Shown here: positions 10,374 through 19,778 of the stretch, piece after piece | How the letters are laid out: every line of letters starts with the position of its first letter | How positions within the stretch are numbered: position 1 is the stretch's first letter | Assembly: GCF_900009135.1 (NCBI RefSeq) | Contig: NZ_LT797688.1 | Coordinates: forward strand, 373,178-420,738 | From: Planktothrix sp. PCC 11201 | GTDB lineage: Bacteria; Cyanobacteriota; Cyanobacteriia; Cyanobacteriales; Microcoleaceae | Reading direction: 5' to 3' | DNA length: 47,561 nt | Translations under genes and position numbers: made by a program | Notes under the pieces: model-generated | What the model was told of the DNA's origin: nothing | What the model saw: the letters and a program-made list of their open reading frames with translations, nothing else | Database searches by the model: none

Positions 10374-10627
10374 TCAGTCATCAGTTATCAATTATCAGTT
10401 AACAGTTGAGAGTTGAGAATTAATAGTTAACAGTTAATAGTCATTATTTCCCGATGATCTATTTAGATGCGTGAGCAGCTTAGTGATTAGTGGGGAGTTT
10501 TGATTTCTTAGCCAACCACTATGAATCAATAGCCATAAACTATAAACTCCCAACTGATGACTCTCAACTGACGACTATAAACTGTTAACTCTCAACTGTT
10601 GACTGATGACTGATAACTGATAACTGA
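10374..10627. repeat. Pair of inverted heptamer (STRR) arrays
   Basis: Degenerate heptamers (cagttat/cagttaa) run rightward from 10374 to about 10446 and, in reverse complement (ataactg/ttaactg), from about 10550 to 10627, ending at the pstB stop codon. The two arrays can pair into a long imperfect hairpin between the convergent genes nblA and pstB. The roughly 100 bases between them show no gene. Confidence 0.7.
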
Positions 10628-11446
10628 TTAACCAAATCGACCACTAACATATTGTTGAGTGGATTCTTCTTTAGGGTTTTGAAAAATACTTTGGGTATCA
10701 TCATACTCCACCAAATAGCCAAAACGTTTACCCCCTTCAATTGCTTTAGCATTAAAAAATGCCGTCATATCTGCAACCCGTGTTGCTTGTTGCATATTGT
10801 GGGTGACAATAATAATGGTGTACTTTTGTTTGAGTTCGTGGAGTAATTCTTCGACCGATAAAGTCGAAATCGGGTCAAGGGAAGCACAGGGTTCATCCAT
10901 TAACACAACATCGGGATTAATTGCGATCGCCCGGGCAATACAAAGCCGTTGTTGTTGACCTCCAGACAGGGCAAAACCGCTTTGACCCAGTTTATCTTTA
11001 ACCTCATCCCATAATACCGCTTGACGCAGGGATTTCTCGACAATTTCATCTAATTCGGCTTTATTTTTAGCTAATTTATTTACCCGTACCCCGTAGGCAA
11101 TGTTATCATAAATCGACTTAGGGAAAGGGTTAGGTTTTTGAAAGACCATCCCGATGCGGCGACGAACTTCTACGGGATCAACATTAGGTGCATACAAATT
11201 TTGATTATGATAGAAAATATTCCCCTTGAGTTTGAATCCTTGAACTAAATCATTTAAACGATTAAAACAGCGCAGAATTGTACTTTTACCGCAACCAGAA
11301 GGCCCAATAAAAGCCGTAACTCTATTTTTGGGAATTTCCAAACAAACCCCCCGAACTGCCTTAAAATCACCGTAATAGATATCAATATTTTCCGTTTGGA
11401 TTACCGTTTCCATCTGCGTAGAGTGACAGTCATAAACACCAGACAT
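10628..11446 (-). CDS. pstB: Phosphate ABC transporter ATP-binding protein PstB
   Basis: ATPase of the high-affinity phosphate importer. The 272 residues carry Walker [10 protein letters not shown], the signature [14 protein letters not shown] and Walker [14 protein letters not shown], plus the PstB-specific stretches [20 protein letters not shown] and ITHNMQQA-type H-loop, ending YVSGRFG. An internal ATG twelve codons in may be the true start, because the first residues are not conserved. It is the last gene of pstSCAB, 160 bases after pstA. Confidence 0.95.
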   Translation of the reverse strand: MSGVYDCHSTQMETVIQTENIDIYYGDFKAVRGVCLEIPKNRVTAFIGPSGCGKSTILRCFNRLNDLVQGFKLKGNIFYHNQNLYAPNVDPVEVRRRIGMVFQKPNPFPKSIYDNIAYGVRVNKLAKNKAELDEIVEKSLRQAVLWDEVKDKLGQSGFALSGGQQQRLCIARAIAINPDVVLMDEPCASLDPISTLSVEELLHELKQKYTIIIVTHNMQQATRVADMTAFFNAKAIEGGKRFGYLVEYDDTQSIFQNPKEESTQQYVSGRFG

Positions 11447-11606
11447 AAAAATTAACTCCTGAAAGTATACAATATCAAAAAAATCAACATCAAAATAGAG
11501 TATTTTATTTAGTTAATACTAAATTATGATGACCGTTAGATACAGCTAAAAGTCAGACAGAACCAACTAACCCATAGACAAGAATTCACCGGTTAAAAGC
11601 TCAGAC

Positions 11607-12506
11607 TTAAAACTGTTTTTGCCGAGTCGCCAAACGAGCAATTATGCTAGTTAATAAAACTAAAACCACAATTACTAAGGACGCAGCCCAGGCAAATTCC
11701 TGTAAAACTTGATCAAATCCTCTAGCAAATTCAAAAACCAAATAGGCCAGGGATGGGAGAGTTTGAGAAAAAAGACCTCCGGGCCAATTATTGGTATAAA
11801 CAACCGTAAATAATAGCGGTGCCGTTTCTCCAGCGGCTCGGGCGACGGCTAAGGTAACTCCGGTTAAAATTGCAGGTAAGCAGGCTGGAAGTACCACTTG
11901 CAAAACCGTTTGATAATTAGAAGCGCCCACCCCCACCGAAGCCCAGCGAATCTCCTGGGGAACAATTTGTAACGCTTCATCGGTAGTACGGATAATCGTC
12001 GGTAACATCAAAACCGAGAGGGCAATTGCCCCCGCCAGAACTGAAAACGAACCCATTTTCAAGACAATAAAACTGTAAGCAAACACCCCCGCAATAATAG
12101 AAGGAACACCACTTAAAACATTAGTGGTAAATCGAATCCAACGCACAACTTGACCATTTCCTCCAAATTCAGAGAGGAAAATAGCCGCCAAAATCCCAAA
12201 GGGAACCGCAATTAAAGTCGCAGTCGAAACCACTTGAATCGTGCCTAGAATCGCACTGGCAATGCCTCCAGAGATTTGTCCCGCAGCCGGGGGAAGTTTG
12301 GTGAATAAATCTAAATTTAAACGGGCAGACCCCTTGAGGAAAATATAATACAAAACCGCCACCAACGGGATCAAGGTAATCACAATACAAGCGGATGCAA
12401 TCCCGGTCATTAACAATTCAAAAATATGCCTGGAACTTTTATTGTTGCGAATTAAACTAAAGTCATTAACTTCAGAATAATTTGGATCTTTTGTCGGATT
12501 TGACAT
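11607..12506 (-). CDS. pstA: Phosphate ABC transporter permease PstA
   Basis: One of two membrane subunits of the phosphate importer. The 299 residues hold about six transmembrane segments and the PstA-typical stretches GGIASAILGTIQVV, LSGVPSIIAGVFAY, MLPTIIRTTDEALQ and ARAAGETAPLLFT. It follows pstC by 69 bases and pairs with it in the channel. Confidence 0.94.
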   Translation of the reverse strand: MSNPTKDPNYSEVNDFSLIRNNKSSRHIFELLMTGIASACIVITLIPLVAVLYYIFLKGSARLNLDLFTKLPPAAGQISGGIASAILGTIQVVSTATLIAVPFGILAAIFLSEFGGNGQVVRWIRFTTNVLSGVPSIIAGVFAYSFIVLKMGSFSVLAGAIALSVLMLPTIIRTTDEALQIVPQEIRWASVGVGASNYQTVLQVVLPACLPAILTGVTLAVARAAGETAPLLFTVVYTNNWPGGLFSQTLPSLAYLVFEFARGFDQVLQEFAWAASLVIVVLVLLTSIIARLATRQKQF

Positions 12507-12575
12507 ACAGAAAAAATACTAAATTTTTCAAGATTATCAGATTTTTAAAACCGGATTAATTACTCCTGATTCAGA

Positions 12576-13532
12576 TTATTGATATTTCGCTTTAACTTGA
12601 TTAACAATCCACTCCGCCGCAATATTCACCAATAAGGTGAGGGCGAACAAAACTAATCCTGCATACATTAAAGCTGAAACCTGTAAACCCGAAGCTTCTG
12701 GGAATTGATTTGCCATCAAAGAGGCAATCGTATTCGCCGGAGCAAATATGGAAGTTTTCAGATTATTCGAGTTACCAATAATCATTGTAGCTGCCATGGT
12801 TTCTCCCATGGCCCGTCCTAATCCCAACATCACTCCTCCGACAATCCCAGAAAAAGCCGCAGGAATTAAAACCCGAAAGATAGTCACCCAACGGGTTGCT
12901 CCCAAACCCAAAGAAGCTTGACGTAAATCAGGCGGTAAACTGGCTAGGGAATCCCTGGAAATTGCTGTGATAATCGGCAGAGTCATCACGGCTAAAACCA
13001 CCCCGGCTGGAAACAATCCTGGCCCAGCCGGGGGGGTACTAAATAAAGGAATCCAGCCGAAATTTTTATACATGAACATCCCAAAGGGTCTTAAAAAAGG
13101 AATTAAAACAAAAATTCCCCAAAGACCATAAACCACACTGGGAATTGCGGCTAATAATTCGACCAGAAAGGTTAAAGCGGTGCGAATCGAAGGGGGAATA
13201 AAATCTTCACTCAAGAAAATTGCCGTTCCCACACCCAAAGGCACTGCCAATAATAGGGCGATTAACGAACTCATTAACGTCCCCGAAATCATGGGAAAGA
13301 CGCCATATTGATTCGTCACAGGGTTCCAATCACTACCAAATAAAAACCCTAACCCAAACTGTTGAATAGCGGGAATTGCTTGTTGAGCAATGGGAAAACC
13401 CAGTAATAATAAGACAACAATAACCCCCCAGGCAAAAATTTGTGTTAGCCAAATAAACCCTTGATCAAGTTTTTTTTCTATTGGGGAACGAGATTGGGGA
13501 ATTCCTTGTACATTTTGACGGGGTATAGCCAT
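12576..13532 (-). CDS. pstC: Phosphate ABC transporter permease PstC
   Basis: Second membrane subunit of the phosphate importer. The 318 residues show about six transmembrane segments and PstC hallmarks: FGSDWNPVTNQYGVFPMISG, LAAIPSVVYGLWG, MTLPIITAISRDSL and GLGRAMGETMAATMIIGNS. It lies downstream of pstS across a 247-base gap with two small hairpins. Confidence 0.95.
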   Translation of the reverse strand: MAIPRQNVQGIPQSRSPIEKKLDQGFIWLTQIFAWGVIVVLLLLGFPIAQQAIPAIQQFGLGFLFGSDWNPVTNQYGVFPMISGTLMSSLIALLLAVPLGVGTAIFLSEDFIPPSIRTALTFLVELLAAIPSVVYGLWGIFVLIPFLRPFGMFMYKNFGWIPLFSTPPAGPGLFPAGVVLAVMTLPIITAISRDSLASLPPDLRQASLGLGATRWVTIFRVLIPAAFSGIVGGVMLGLGRAMGETMAATMIIGNSNNLKTSIFAPANTIASLMANQFPEASGLQVSALMYAGLVLFALTLLVNIAAEWIVNQVKAKYQ

Positions 13533-13660
13533 ATATCAAAGATTATACACGATTAATCACAATAATTGAAATTTAAGGTTACTTAATTTTAACCTTGATT
13601 ACCATTGTAAAAGATGAAAATTAGCATCTTTATTTTGGGGGAAAAGAAGCAATTTAAAGT

Positions 13661-13754
13661 TTAACCGCAACCGGTTAAAATCTCTCAAATGCTGTCTTTT
13701 CCTTTGGTTTTTTAGTTGAGTTCCCTACAGGTTCTCTCGCAACTTACAAGTTGC
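13661..13754. other. Two hairpins in the pstS-pstC gap
   Basis: ttaaccg pairs with cggttaa around caac (13661-13678), and gcaactt pairs with aagttgc around ac (13739-13754). They lie between the highly expressed binding-protein gene and pstC, where partial termination or mRNA stabilisation is common. No T-run follows either stem, so the role is inferred. Confidence 0.45.
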
Positions 13755-13779
13755 AAGTTCAGCTAAAGGGATGACCCCG

Positions 13780-14973
13780 TTACTCCACTTTAATTGTAAA
13801 GTCTGGGCTGATTTGATCCGCTTTTGCTGCCACTTTTTTTACAACCGCCGCAGGTAAGGGAATATAACCTAGTTGGGCACTGGTTTTTTGGCCTTCAGTT
13901 AGTCCATATTGAATCATGGCTTCAACAGACTTAGCGATTTCTGGTTTATCGTACTTTTGATAAGCCATAATCCAAGAGTAGGTGACAATCGGATAGGATT
14001 GGGCACCTTCAGGATTAGTAATAAAAGCGCGTAAATTTTCGGGTAATTCTACGGATTCAAGGGTTTTTGCCGCCGATTCATCGGTAGCTTTGACAAAACT
14101 GCCCGCTTTATTTTGCAAAGAGGCTGTTTTTAAGTTAGCATTTTTGGCAAAACCATATTCAACATAACCAATCCCACCAGGAGTTTGACCGATTTGGGCC
14201 GTAACCCCCTCATTGCCCTTACCACCAATACCTACGGGCCACTGAACGGTTTTACCCTCGCCCACACTATTTTTCCAGTCCTCACTCATCGCACTTAAAT
14301 TTTTAGTGAAAACTCCCGTGGTTCCGCTACCATCGGAACGATAGATGACCTGAATGGGTAAGTCAGGGAAGGTGACACCCGGATTATCTGTGGCTAGGGC
14401 TGGATCATTCCAATTAGTAATTTTACCTAAAAAGATATCAATTAGGTTTTGTTGAGATAATTTGACTTCTGCTACATCGGGGATGTTATAGGCTAAAACA
14501 ATACTTCCGGCGGTCATGGGTAATAGTAAAACGCCGTTGGGAACTTTAGCAATTTCTTCATCGGTCATGGCGACATCGCTGGCACCAAATTGAACTAACC
14601 CTTGTACAAAACGTTCTACCCCAGCACCACTACCGACGGATTGATAATCAATTTGTAGATTTTTGGTGCTGCTACTAATATCACTGGCCCAGCGTTGATA
14701 TAAGGGAGCCGGGAATGAAGCCCCCGCACCGATTAATGCTACGGGTTGTTCCAAACTAATTAATTGGGCTGCTGCTGTATTCGGGGTTGTGGTAGCGCCC
14801 GTTGTGTTATTAGTTGCTGTAGATGTCCCCTCAGTCCCGGTCGCCGGAGTGGGAGCCGTAGTAGTTGTGGTATTACTCCCGCCACAAGCGGCTAAACTCA
14901 AACTCAGAGCTAAGGCTGAAAATCTAGCTACAAACCGACTAGAAGGATTAATCGCATTCAGACGAAACAGCAT
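13780..14973 (-). CDS. pstS: Phosphate-binding lipoprotein PstS
   Basis: Captures phosphate outside the inner membrane and hands it to PstCA. The 397 residues have a signal peptide with the lipobox LAAC and a Thr/Pro-rich spacer of about 45 residues, then the binding fold with LIGAGASFPAPLYQRW, QSVGSGAGVERF, GASDVAMTDEEI, YRSDGSGTTGVFTKNL and GNEGVTAQI. These are the phosphate-contacting loops of PstS. It is the first gene of pstSCAB, downstream of a Pho box. The spacer is longer than in enterobacterial PstS. Confidence 0.95.
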   Translation of the reverse strand: MLFRLNAINPSSRFVARFSALALSLSLAACGGSNTTTTTAPTPATGTEGTSTATNNTTGATTTPNTAAAQLISLEQPVALIGAGASFPAPLYQRWASDISSSTKNLQIDYQSVGSGAGVERFVQGLVQFGASDVAMTDEEIAKVPNGVLLLPMTAGSIVLAYNIPDVAEVKLSQQNLIDIFLGKITNWNDPALATDNPGVTFPDLPIQVIYRSDGSGTTGVFTKNLSAMSEDWKNSVGEGKTVQWPVGIGGKGNEGVTAQIGQTPGGIGYVEYGFAKNANLKTASLQNKAGSFVKATDESAAKTLESVELPENLRAFITNPEGAQSYPIVTYSWIMAYQKYDKPEIAKSVEAMIQYGLTEGQKTSAQLGYIPLPAAVVKKVAAKADQISPDFTIKVE

Positions 14974-15022
14974 AAAAAATCAATATTTTGTTAGGGTCGA
15001 TACCGTAGAGAATACCGTCTCT

Positions 15023-15052
15023 GTAACAAGTTAAGGTTAAGGGAAGGTTAAC
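15023..15052 (-). promoter_or_regulatory. Pho box (three 8-bp repeats) upstream of pstS
   Basis: On the minus strand three direct octamers with 3-base spacers occur in phase: GTTAACCT, CTTAACCT and the weaker CTTGTTAC. This matches the cyanobacterial SphR/PhoB binding pattern. A TATTCT -10 candidate (15009-15014) follows on the pstS side, about 36 bases before its ATG. The same box lies 78 bases upstream of bioB on the other strand. Confidence 0.85.
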
Positions 15053-15130
15053 GGTTGCAGAAAGTACGAAACAGTCTTATGTGTGCTTTGGTGATAAAAT
15101 AACTCAGTTTGGATAATTGAAAATTCCGAC

Positions 15131-16249
15131 ATGATCAATGTAGTTCCAGTACGACCCGCCCTTAATAGTTTGTCTTCGGTTAGCAATTCCCCATTGGAAG
15201 TTCCTGAAGATTGGGAAACCCAAGAAGACCTACAAGTCTGGCTGAATAAATTAGTTGAAAGGATTATATCTGGCGATCGCATTAGTCGAGAAGCAGCCTT
15301 AGCTCTAGGCCAGATTGAAGACCAAGAAAAAATTTTATTACTCTGTCAAGCCGCCGATCAAGTTCGTCAAGCCTGCTGTGGTAATACCGTTGATCTCTGT
15401 AGTATTGTTAACATTAAATCGGGTAATTGTTCAGAAAACTGTGGTTTTTGTTCTCAATCTGTTCATCATCCGGGGGAAGCATCTCCGATTTATGGATTAA
15501 AGTCTAGTGATGAAATTTTAGACCATGCTAAAGCCGCAGAAACTGCCGGAGCCGCTAGATTTTGTTTAGTTTCTCAGGGACGAGGGATTAAATATAATAG
15601 CCCGAAATCCTCGGAATTTGAACAGGTTTTAGCCACGGTTAAACGAATTATTCAAGAAACAAAAGTTAAACCCTGTTGTGCTTTAGGGGAATTAACCTTA
15701 GAACAAGCTCAGGCTTTAGCCGATGCGGGAGTTACTCGCTATAACCATAATTTAGAAGCCTCAAAAGCCTTTTATCCGCAAGTGGTAACCACCCATACCT
15801 GGGAAGATCGGGTACAAACTGTTAAAAACCTGAAAGCGGCGGGAATTCAAGCCTGTACAGGGGGGATTATTGGCATGGGAGAAACCTGGGAAGATCGGAT
15901 AGATTTGGCTTTCTCCTTAGCTGAATTAGAGGTGGAGTCCGTCCCAATTAATTTATTAAACCCGCGATCGGGAACGCCTTTATCAGAACAATCTAAACTC
16001 GATCCTTATGAAGCATTAAAAGCGATCGCCATTTTTCGTTTAATTCTTCCGACTCAAATTCTCCGTTATGCTGGAGGACGGGAAGCAATCATGGGAGAAC
16101 TGCAAGGAAAGGGGTTAAGATCGGGAATTAATGCCATGTTAATTGGTAATTATTTAACTACTTTGGGTCAACCTCCCGAACAGGATCAGGCGATGTTAAA
16201 ATCCTTGGGACTCGAAGGGGGTGAAGCTCAAGCCCCTCATTTTTCCTAA
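15131..16249 (+). CDS. bioB: Biotin synthase
   Basis: Radical SAM enzyme that inserts sulfur into dethiobiotin, the last step of biotin synthesis. The 372 residues carry the SAM-cluster motif C-x3-C-x2-C within CSENCGFCSQS (Cys 100, 104, 107). Downstream conserved stretches include GAARFCLVSQGRG, CCALGELT, RYNHNLEA, CTGGIIGMGE, INLLNPRSGTPL and RYAGGREA. The N-terminus is somewhat longer than usual. bioY begins 20 bases after its stop, so uptake and synthesis of biotin are linked. It is divergent from pstS. Confidence 0.96.
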   Translation: MINVVPVRPALNSLSSVSNSPLEVPEDWETQEDLQVWLNKLVERIISGDRISREAALALGQIEDQEKILLLCQAADQVRQACCGNTVDLCSIVNIKSGNCSENCGFCSQSVHHPGEASPIYGLKSSDEILDHAKAAETAGAARFCLVSQGRGIKYNSPKSSEFEQVLATVKRIIQETKVKPCCALGELTLEQAQALADAGVTRYNHNLEASKAFYPQVVTTHTWEDRVQTVKNLKAAGIQACTGGIIGMGETWEDRIDLAFSLAELEVESVPINLLNPRSGTPLSEQSKLDPYEALKAIAIFRLILPTQILRYAGGREAIMGELQGKGLRSGINAMLIGNYLTTLGQPPEQDQAMLKSLGLEGGEAQAPHFS

Positions 16250-16268
16250 TGGTTAATATTTCTCTATT

Positions 16269-16853
16269 GTGACAGCGACCTCCGAGTTTTTTTGGGCAAT
16301 TATTGGTGTTTTATTAACGATTGGTGGCACTTTTTTAGAAGCCTTTGTCACCGATCCTTCTTGGCTTTGGCAACAAGAAAATGTTGAAGTTCACTCTTTG
16401 GGTGTCACCTATCAAATTGGGGCGGTTTTGTTAGTGGGTTGTTTAGGGGGGAAAAATGCCGCCGCCATGTCCCAAATTGCTTATCTAGCTTTGGGATTAA
16501 CTATATTACCAGTTTTTTCAGAAGGGGGGGGACTGGATTATGTAAGACAACCCACTTTTGGCTATTTATTAGGGTTTATTCCCGGGGGATGGGTCTGTGG
16601 ATTTTTAGCTTTTAAAGCCTTACCTAAATTAGAATTATTAGCCTTTAGTTGTTTATGTGGATTACTTACCGTTCACAGTGTAGGGTTAATTTATTTAAGT
16701 TTAAGTCACGTTTTTAATGGCGTTGCTACCCAAGGAATTATTCTTGGAGATGCGTTTGAAAAATATTCCCTCCAACCTTTCCCGGGACAATTAGCTGTCA
16801 GTTGTGCGGTAGCTGTTTTATCTTATCTTTTAAGGGGATTACTATTTTATTAA
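16269..16853 (+). CDS. bioY: BioY-family biotin transporter
   Basis: Membrane substrate-binding (S) component of an ECF-type biotin importer, which can also work alone in some bacteria. The 194 residues have about six transmembrane segments and BioY features such as TYQIGAVLLVGCLGG, the PTFGYLLGFIPGGWVCG stretch and a C-terminal FPGQLAV helix. The start is GTG at 16269. It follows bioB closely, which supports biotin as substrate. Confidence 0.85.
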   Translation: MTATSEFFWAIIGVLLTIGGTFLEAFVTDPSWLWQQENVEVHSLGVTYQIGAVLLVGCLGGKNAAAMSQIAYLALGLTILPVFSEGGGLDYVRQPTFGYLLGFIPGGWVCGFLAFKALPKLELLAFSCLCGLLTVHSVGLIYLSLSHVFNGVATQGIILGDAFEKYSLQPFPGQLAVSCAVAVLSYLLRGLLFY

Positions 16854-16900
16854 AGTAGTTTGTTGACCGTTGATTGGTAGGGTCATGATAACCCCGCCCC

Positions 16901-16928
16901 ATTCCCCATTCCCTATTCCCTATTCCCT
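16901..16928. repeat. Heptamer tandem repeat (STRR)
   Basis: Four imperfect tandem heptamers of the type attccct lie just before lspA. This is a typical cyanobacterial STRR; a related ctgttcc array lies at 47143. Confidence 0.7.
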
Positions 16929-16933
16929 GATTT

Positions 16934-17404
16934 ATGCGATTTAAGAAAAATTCTGATTTTTGGATAGTTGCTCTGGTGAGTTTAATTGCGGATCACCTGA
17001 CTAAATTGTGGGTGGTACAAAATTTTGAACTAGGAGAAACTTTACCTCTGTGGCGTGATGTGTTCCATCTAACCTATGTTACAAATACAGGAGCAGCCTT
17101 TAGTTTATTTAGTAATGGGGGTATCTTGTGGTTGCGTTGGCTATCATTATTGGTCAGTCTAGGATTAATGGCAATGGCTTGGTTTGGCCCTCGTCTCCAC
17201 CGTTGGGAACAAGTGGGATATGGTTTAATATTGGGGGGTGCATTAGGGAATGGAATTGATCGGTTTATTTCCGGTCACGTCGTTGATTTCCTAGATTTTC
17301 GACTAATTAATTTTCCCGTATTCAATTTGGCAGATATTTCGATTAACATTGGAATCTGGTGTTTAATTATTGCCATGTTTACCCAATTAAAACCTGAGTC
17401 CTGA
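16934..17404 (+). CDS. lspA: Lipoprotein signal peptidase (signal peptidase II)
   Basis: Membrane aspartic protease that removes signal peptides from lipoproteins such as SsuA and PstS. The 156 residues have four transmembrane segments and the catalytic pair in GALGNGIDRF (Asp 109) and VFNLADISINIG (Asp 134). NTGAAFSLFS is the other conserved stretch. It is co-oriented with bioB-bioY and with the downstream penicillin-binding protein gene. Confidence 0.96.
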   Translation: MRFKKNSDFWIVALVSLIADHLTKLWVVQNFELGETLPLWRDVFHLTYVTNTGAAFSLFSNGGILWLRWLSLLVSLGLMAMAWFGPRLHRWEQVGYGLILGGALGNGIDRFISGHVVDFLDFRLINFPVFNLADISINIGIWCLIIAMFTQLKPES

Positions 17405-17453
17405 AACGAAACGGTACAATAGATACAGACCCATGCAAGTCTGAGTGCTGAAA

Positions 17454-19724
17454 ATGTCCACCCCCTTGCCCCCTCAGAAACCCCAAACTCTCCTGAACAC
17501 AATCACACAGGTTGTCCAGACACTTCACGCTAAAGTTAATTTTTCGCGACTGATCCTCAAACCGAATGCTAAAGTCCCGGAACTGATAGTACATCAGGCT
17601 GATACTAACAAAGCAGAAGTTTATCCCCTATTAGGCGATCGCTATGTGGTGGGACGTTCTTCCCGAACCTGTGATATCGTAGTCCGAAACCCCCTGGTCA
17701 GCACAATTCATGTCAGTGTTGTCCGAGATCCCAAACGGACGGGGTTATTCTCGGGTCGTACCGGGTTTATGATTCAGGATGAAGACTCCACCAATGGCTT
17801 ATATTGGGGACGACGACGGGTTAAAGAATTGCCGTTGCACCATGGGGATAGTTTAACCTTGGGGCCACCGGAACTGGCTTCTGTGGTTCGGGTCGAATAT
17901 CGAAATCCGCCTCCTTGGTATCTTCAAACCCTCCGTTATGGATTTTATGGAATCTGTGGTTTAACGGCTGCGGTGGGGATAGTGGTGTTATTCCAGTGGC
18001 AGAAATTTGAAGTTGATCCCCTACCGAAAACCGTAACTGGGCCAGTAATTATTCATGCCGCCGATGGTCGCCCCCTCCGACAAGCAAATACCATCGCCCA
18101 TTTAGAAGCGGATAAGTTATCGGATTTTGGCCCCTATTTACCTAAAGCCGTTGTTGCTTCTGAGGATGCTCGGTTTTATTGGCATTTGGGCATTGATCCA
18201 TTAGGAACATTACGCGCATTATTAACCAATGTCCGGGATGGGGAAATTCGAGAAGGAGGCAGTACCCTTTCCCAACAGTTAGCCCGGAGTTTATATCGGG
18301 ATTATGTAGGTACGGAAGATTCTGCTGGACGGAAATTTAGGGAAGCGGTTGTGGCCCTGAAATTAGAAGCGGTTTATGGTAAAAATCAGATTCTAAAAAC
18401 CTATTTGAATCGGGTTTATTTAGGAATTAATTTATATGGTTTTGAGGATGCGGCTAAGTTCTATTTTAACAAATCTGCCAAGGATTTAAACCTGTCAGAA
18501 GCAGCTACTTTAGTAGGAATTTTACCCGCCCCCAATAGTTTTAATCCGATTCAAAATTATCAATTAGCAGTACAATACCGCGATCGCGTGATTAGTCGGA
18601 TGTTAGAACTGGGCATGGTTAGTGAAGATGAAGCCGATCGCGCTCGCCGTTCTCGGATTGAAATTAATCCTAAAGCTCAGGAGTTTTTAGAAAGTACCAT
18701 TGCTCCCTATTTTTACGATTATATTTTTGCTGAATTACAGGAATTATTAGGAGAACAATTGGCACGGGAAGGCAATTTTATTGTAGAAACAGCATTAAAT
18801 CCTTCGATGCAAACGATCGCCGAATCTTCTCTCAAAAGTTCAATTCAGACCACAGGAGCAACTAATGGGTTTTCCCAAGGAGGTCTGGTAACATTAGATT
18901 CTAATACTGGGGAAATTTTAGCAATGACGGGGGGTGCAGATTATAAAGAAAGTCAGTTTAACCGTGTTACCCAAGCTCAACGTCAGCCGGGATCAACGTT
19001 TAAATTGTTTACCTATTTAGCGGCGCTCGCTCAAGGTATTCCGCCGGGTCAAATCTATTCCTGTGAACCCTTAACTTGGAAAGGACAAAGTTATCAAGGG
19101 TGTGAACGCAGTGGGGGTGATATTGATATGTATAGAGGGTTAGCGTTATCAGAAAATGTGATCGCCCTGAGAATTGCTCAAGATGTTGGATTAGACCAAG
19201 TTATTGACATGGCAAAACGCTTAGGAATTAAGTCAAAACTTGATCCAGTTCCGGGCTTAGTAATCGGTCAAAGTGAGGTGAATCTGTTAGAAATTACTGG
19301 AGCTTATAACACCGTTGCCAATGATGGTTTTCGTAATTCTCCCCATGCAATTAAACGAATTTTAGATAGTAGTGATTGTACGGATTTTAATGATATTAAT
19401 ACCTGTCGGGTGATTTATGCTTATGATCGAGACAATCCCAAGATCCCATCGGTTTTATCTGCTTCTGTGGCGGAAACAATGACAACTTTATTGCAAGGAG
19501 CAATTCGTCGGGGAACGGCTAAAAGTGCCTATATCGGATTAGGAGAAGCGGGTAAAACCGGAACAACAAATGATAATGTTGATTTGTGGTTTATTGGTTA
19601 TCTTCCTGATTCTAAATTAACCACGGGAGTTTGGTTAGGGAATGATGATAATTCTCCTACCAATGGAAGTAGTGCAAATGCGGCTCAATTATGGCGAGAT
19701 TATATGAGTCAAATTGCTAGATAA
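17454..19724 (+). CDS. FHA-domain class A penicillin-binding protein (PBP1A-like)
   Basis: Bifunctional peptidoglycan synthase with an added N-terminal phosphothreonine-reading domain. Rough order: FHA domain (60-135; VVGRSSRTCDIVV and QDEDSTNGLYWGRRR), one transmembrane segment (168-186), glycosyltransferase GT51 (205-390; ASEDARFYWH with the catalytic Glu near 240, and GGSTLSQQLAR), and transpeptidase (460-750; active-site STFK near 517, SEN near 569, KTG near 704). All catalytic motifs are intact. The FHA domain lies on the cytoplasmic side, so regulation through a Ser/Thr kinase is likely; one such kinase gene is 2.3 kb downstream. ATG 17454 was chosen over a GTG at 17445; neither has a strong ribosome site. 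Confidence 0.93.
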   Translation: MSTPLPPQKPQTLLNTITQVVQTLHAKVNFSRLILKPNAKVPELIVHQADTNKAEVYPLLGDRYVVGRSSRTCDIVVRNPLVSTIHVSVVRDPKRTGLFSGRTGFMIQDEDSTNGLYWGRRRVKELPLHHGDSLTLGPPELASVVRVEYRNPPPWYLQTLRYGFYGICGLTAAVGIVVLFQWQKFEVDPLPKTVTGPVIIHAADGRPLRQANTIAHLEADKLSDFGPYLPKAVVASEDARFYWHLGIDPLGTLRALLTNVRDGEIREGGSTLSQQLARSLYRDYVGTEDSAGRKFREAVVALKLEAVYGKNQILKTYLNRVYLGINLYGFEDAAKFYFNKSAKDLNLSEAATLVGILPAPNSFNPIQNYQLAVQYRDRVISRMLELGMVSEDEADRARRSRIEINPKAQEFLESTIAPYFYDYIFAELQELLGEQLAREGNFIVETALNPSMQTIAESSLKSSIQTTGATNGFSQGGLVTLDSNTGEILAMTGGADYKESQFNRVTQAQRQPGSTFKLFTYLAALAQGIPPGQIYSCEPLTWKGQSYQGCERSGGDIDMYRGLALSENVIALRIAQDVGLDQVIDMAKRLGIKSKLDPVPGLVIGQSEVNLLEITGAYNTVANDGFRNSPHAIKRILDSSDCTDFNDINTCRVIYAYDRDNPKIPSVLSASVAETMTTLLQGAIRRGTAKSAYIGLGEAGKTGTTNDNVDLWFIGYLPDSKLTTGVWLGNDDNSPTNGSSANAAQLWRDYMSQIAR

Positions 19725-19746
19725 TTTTTTAGAAATTAAGAGAAAG

Positions 19747-19770
19747 AGAGACGCGCCGTGGCTCGTCTCT
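19747..19770. repeat. Dispersed 24-bp palindromic repeat, copy A
   Basis: agagacg and cgtctct enclose a gcc-gt-ggc core. Its reverse complement differs by one base from the element at 24039-24062. The pair forms inverted copies on either side of the Uma2, TnpB and kinase genes. Confidence 0.8.
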
Positions 19771-19778
19771 ACGGGGAA

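Noticed and set aside
10374-10627. Possible CRISPR array
   Set aside because: The unit is a degenerate 7-base tandem repeat without spacers; no cas genes are in the window.
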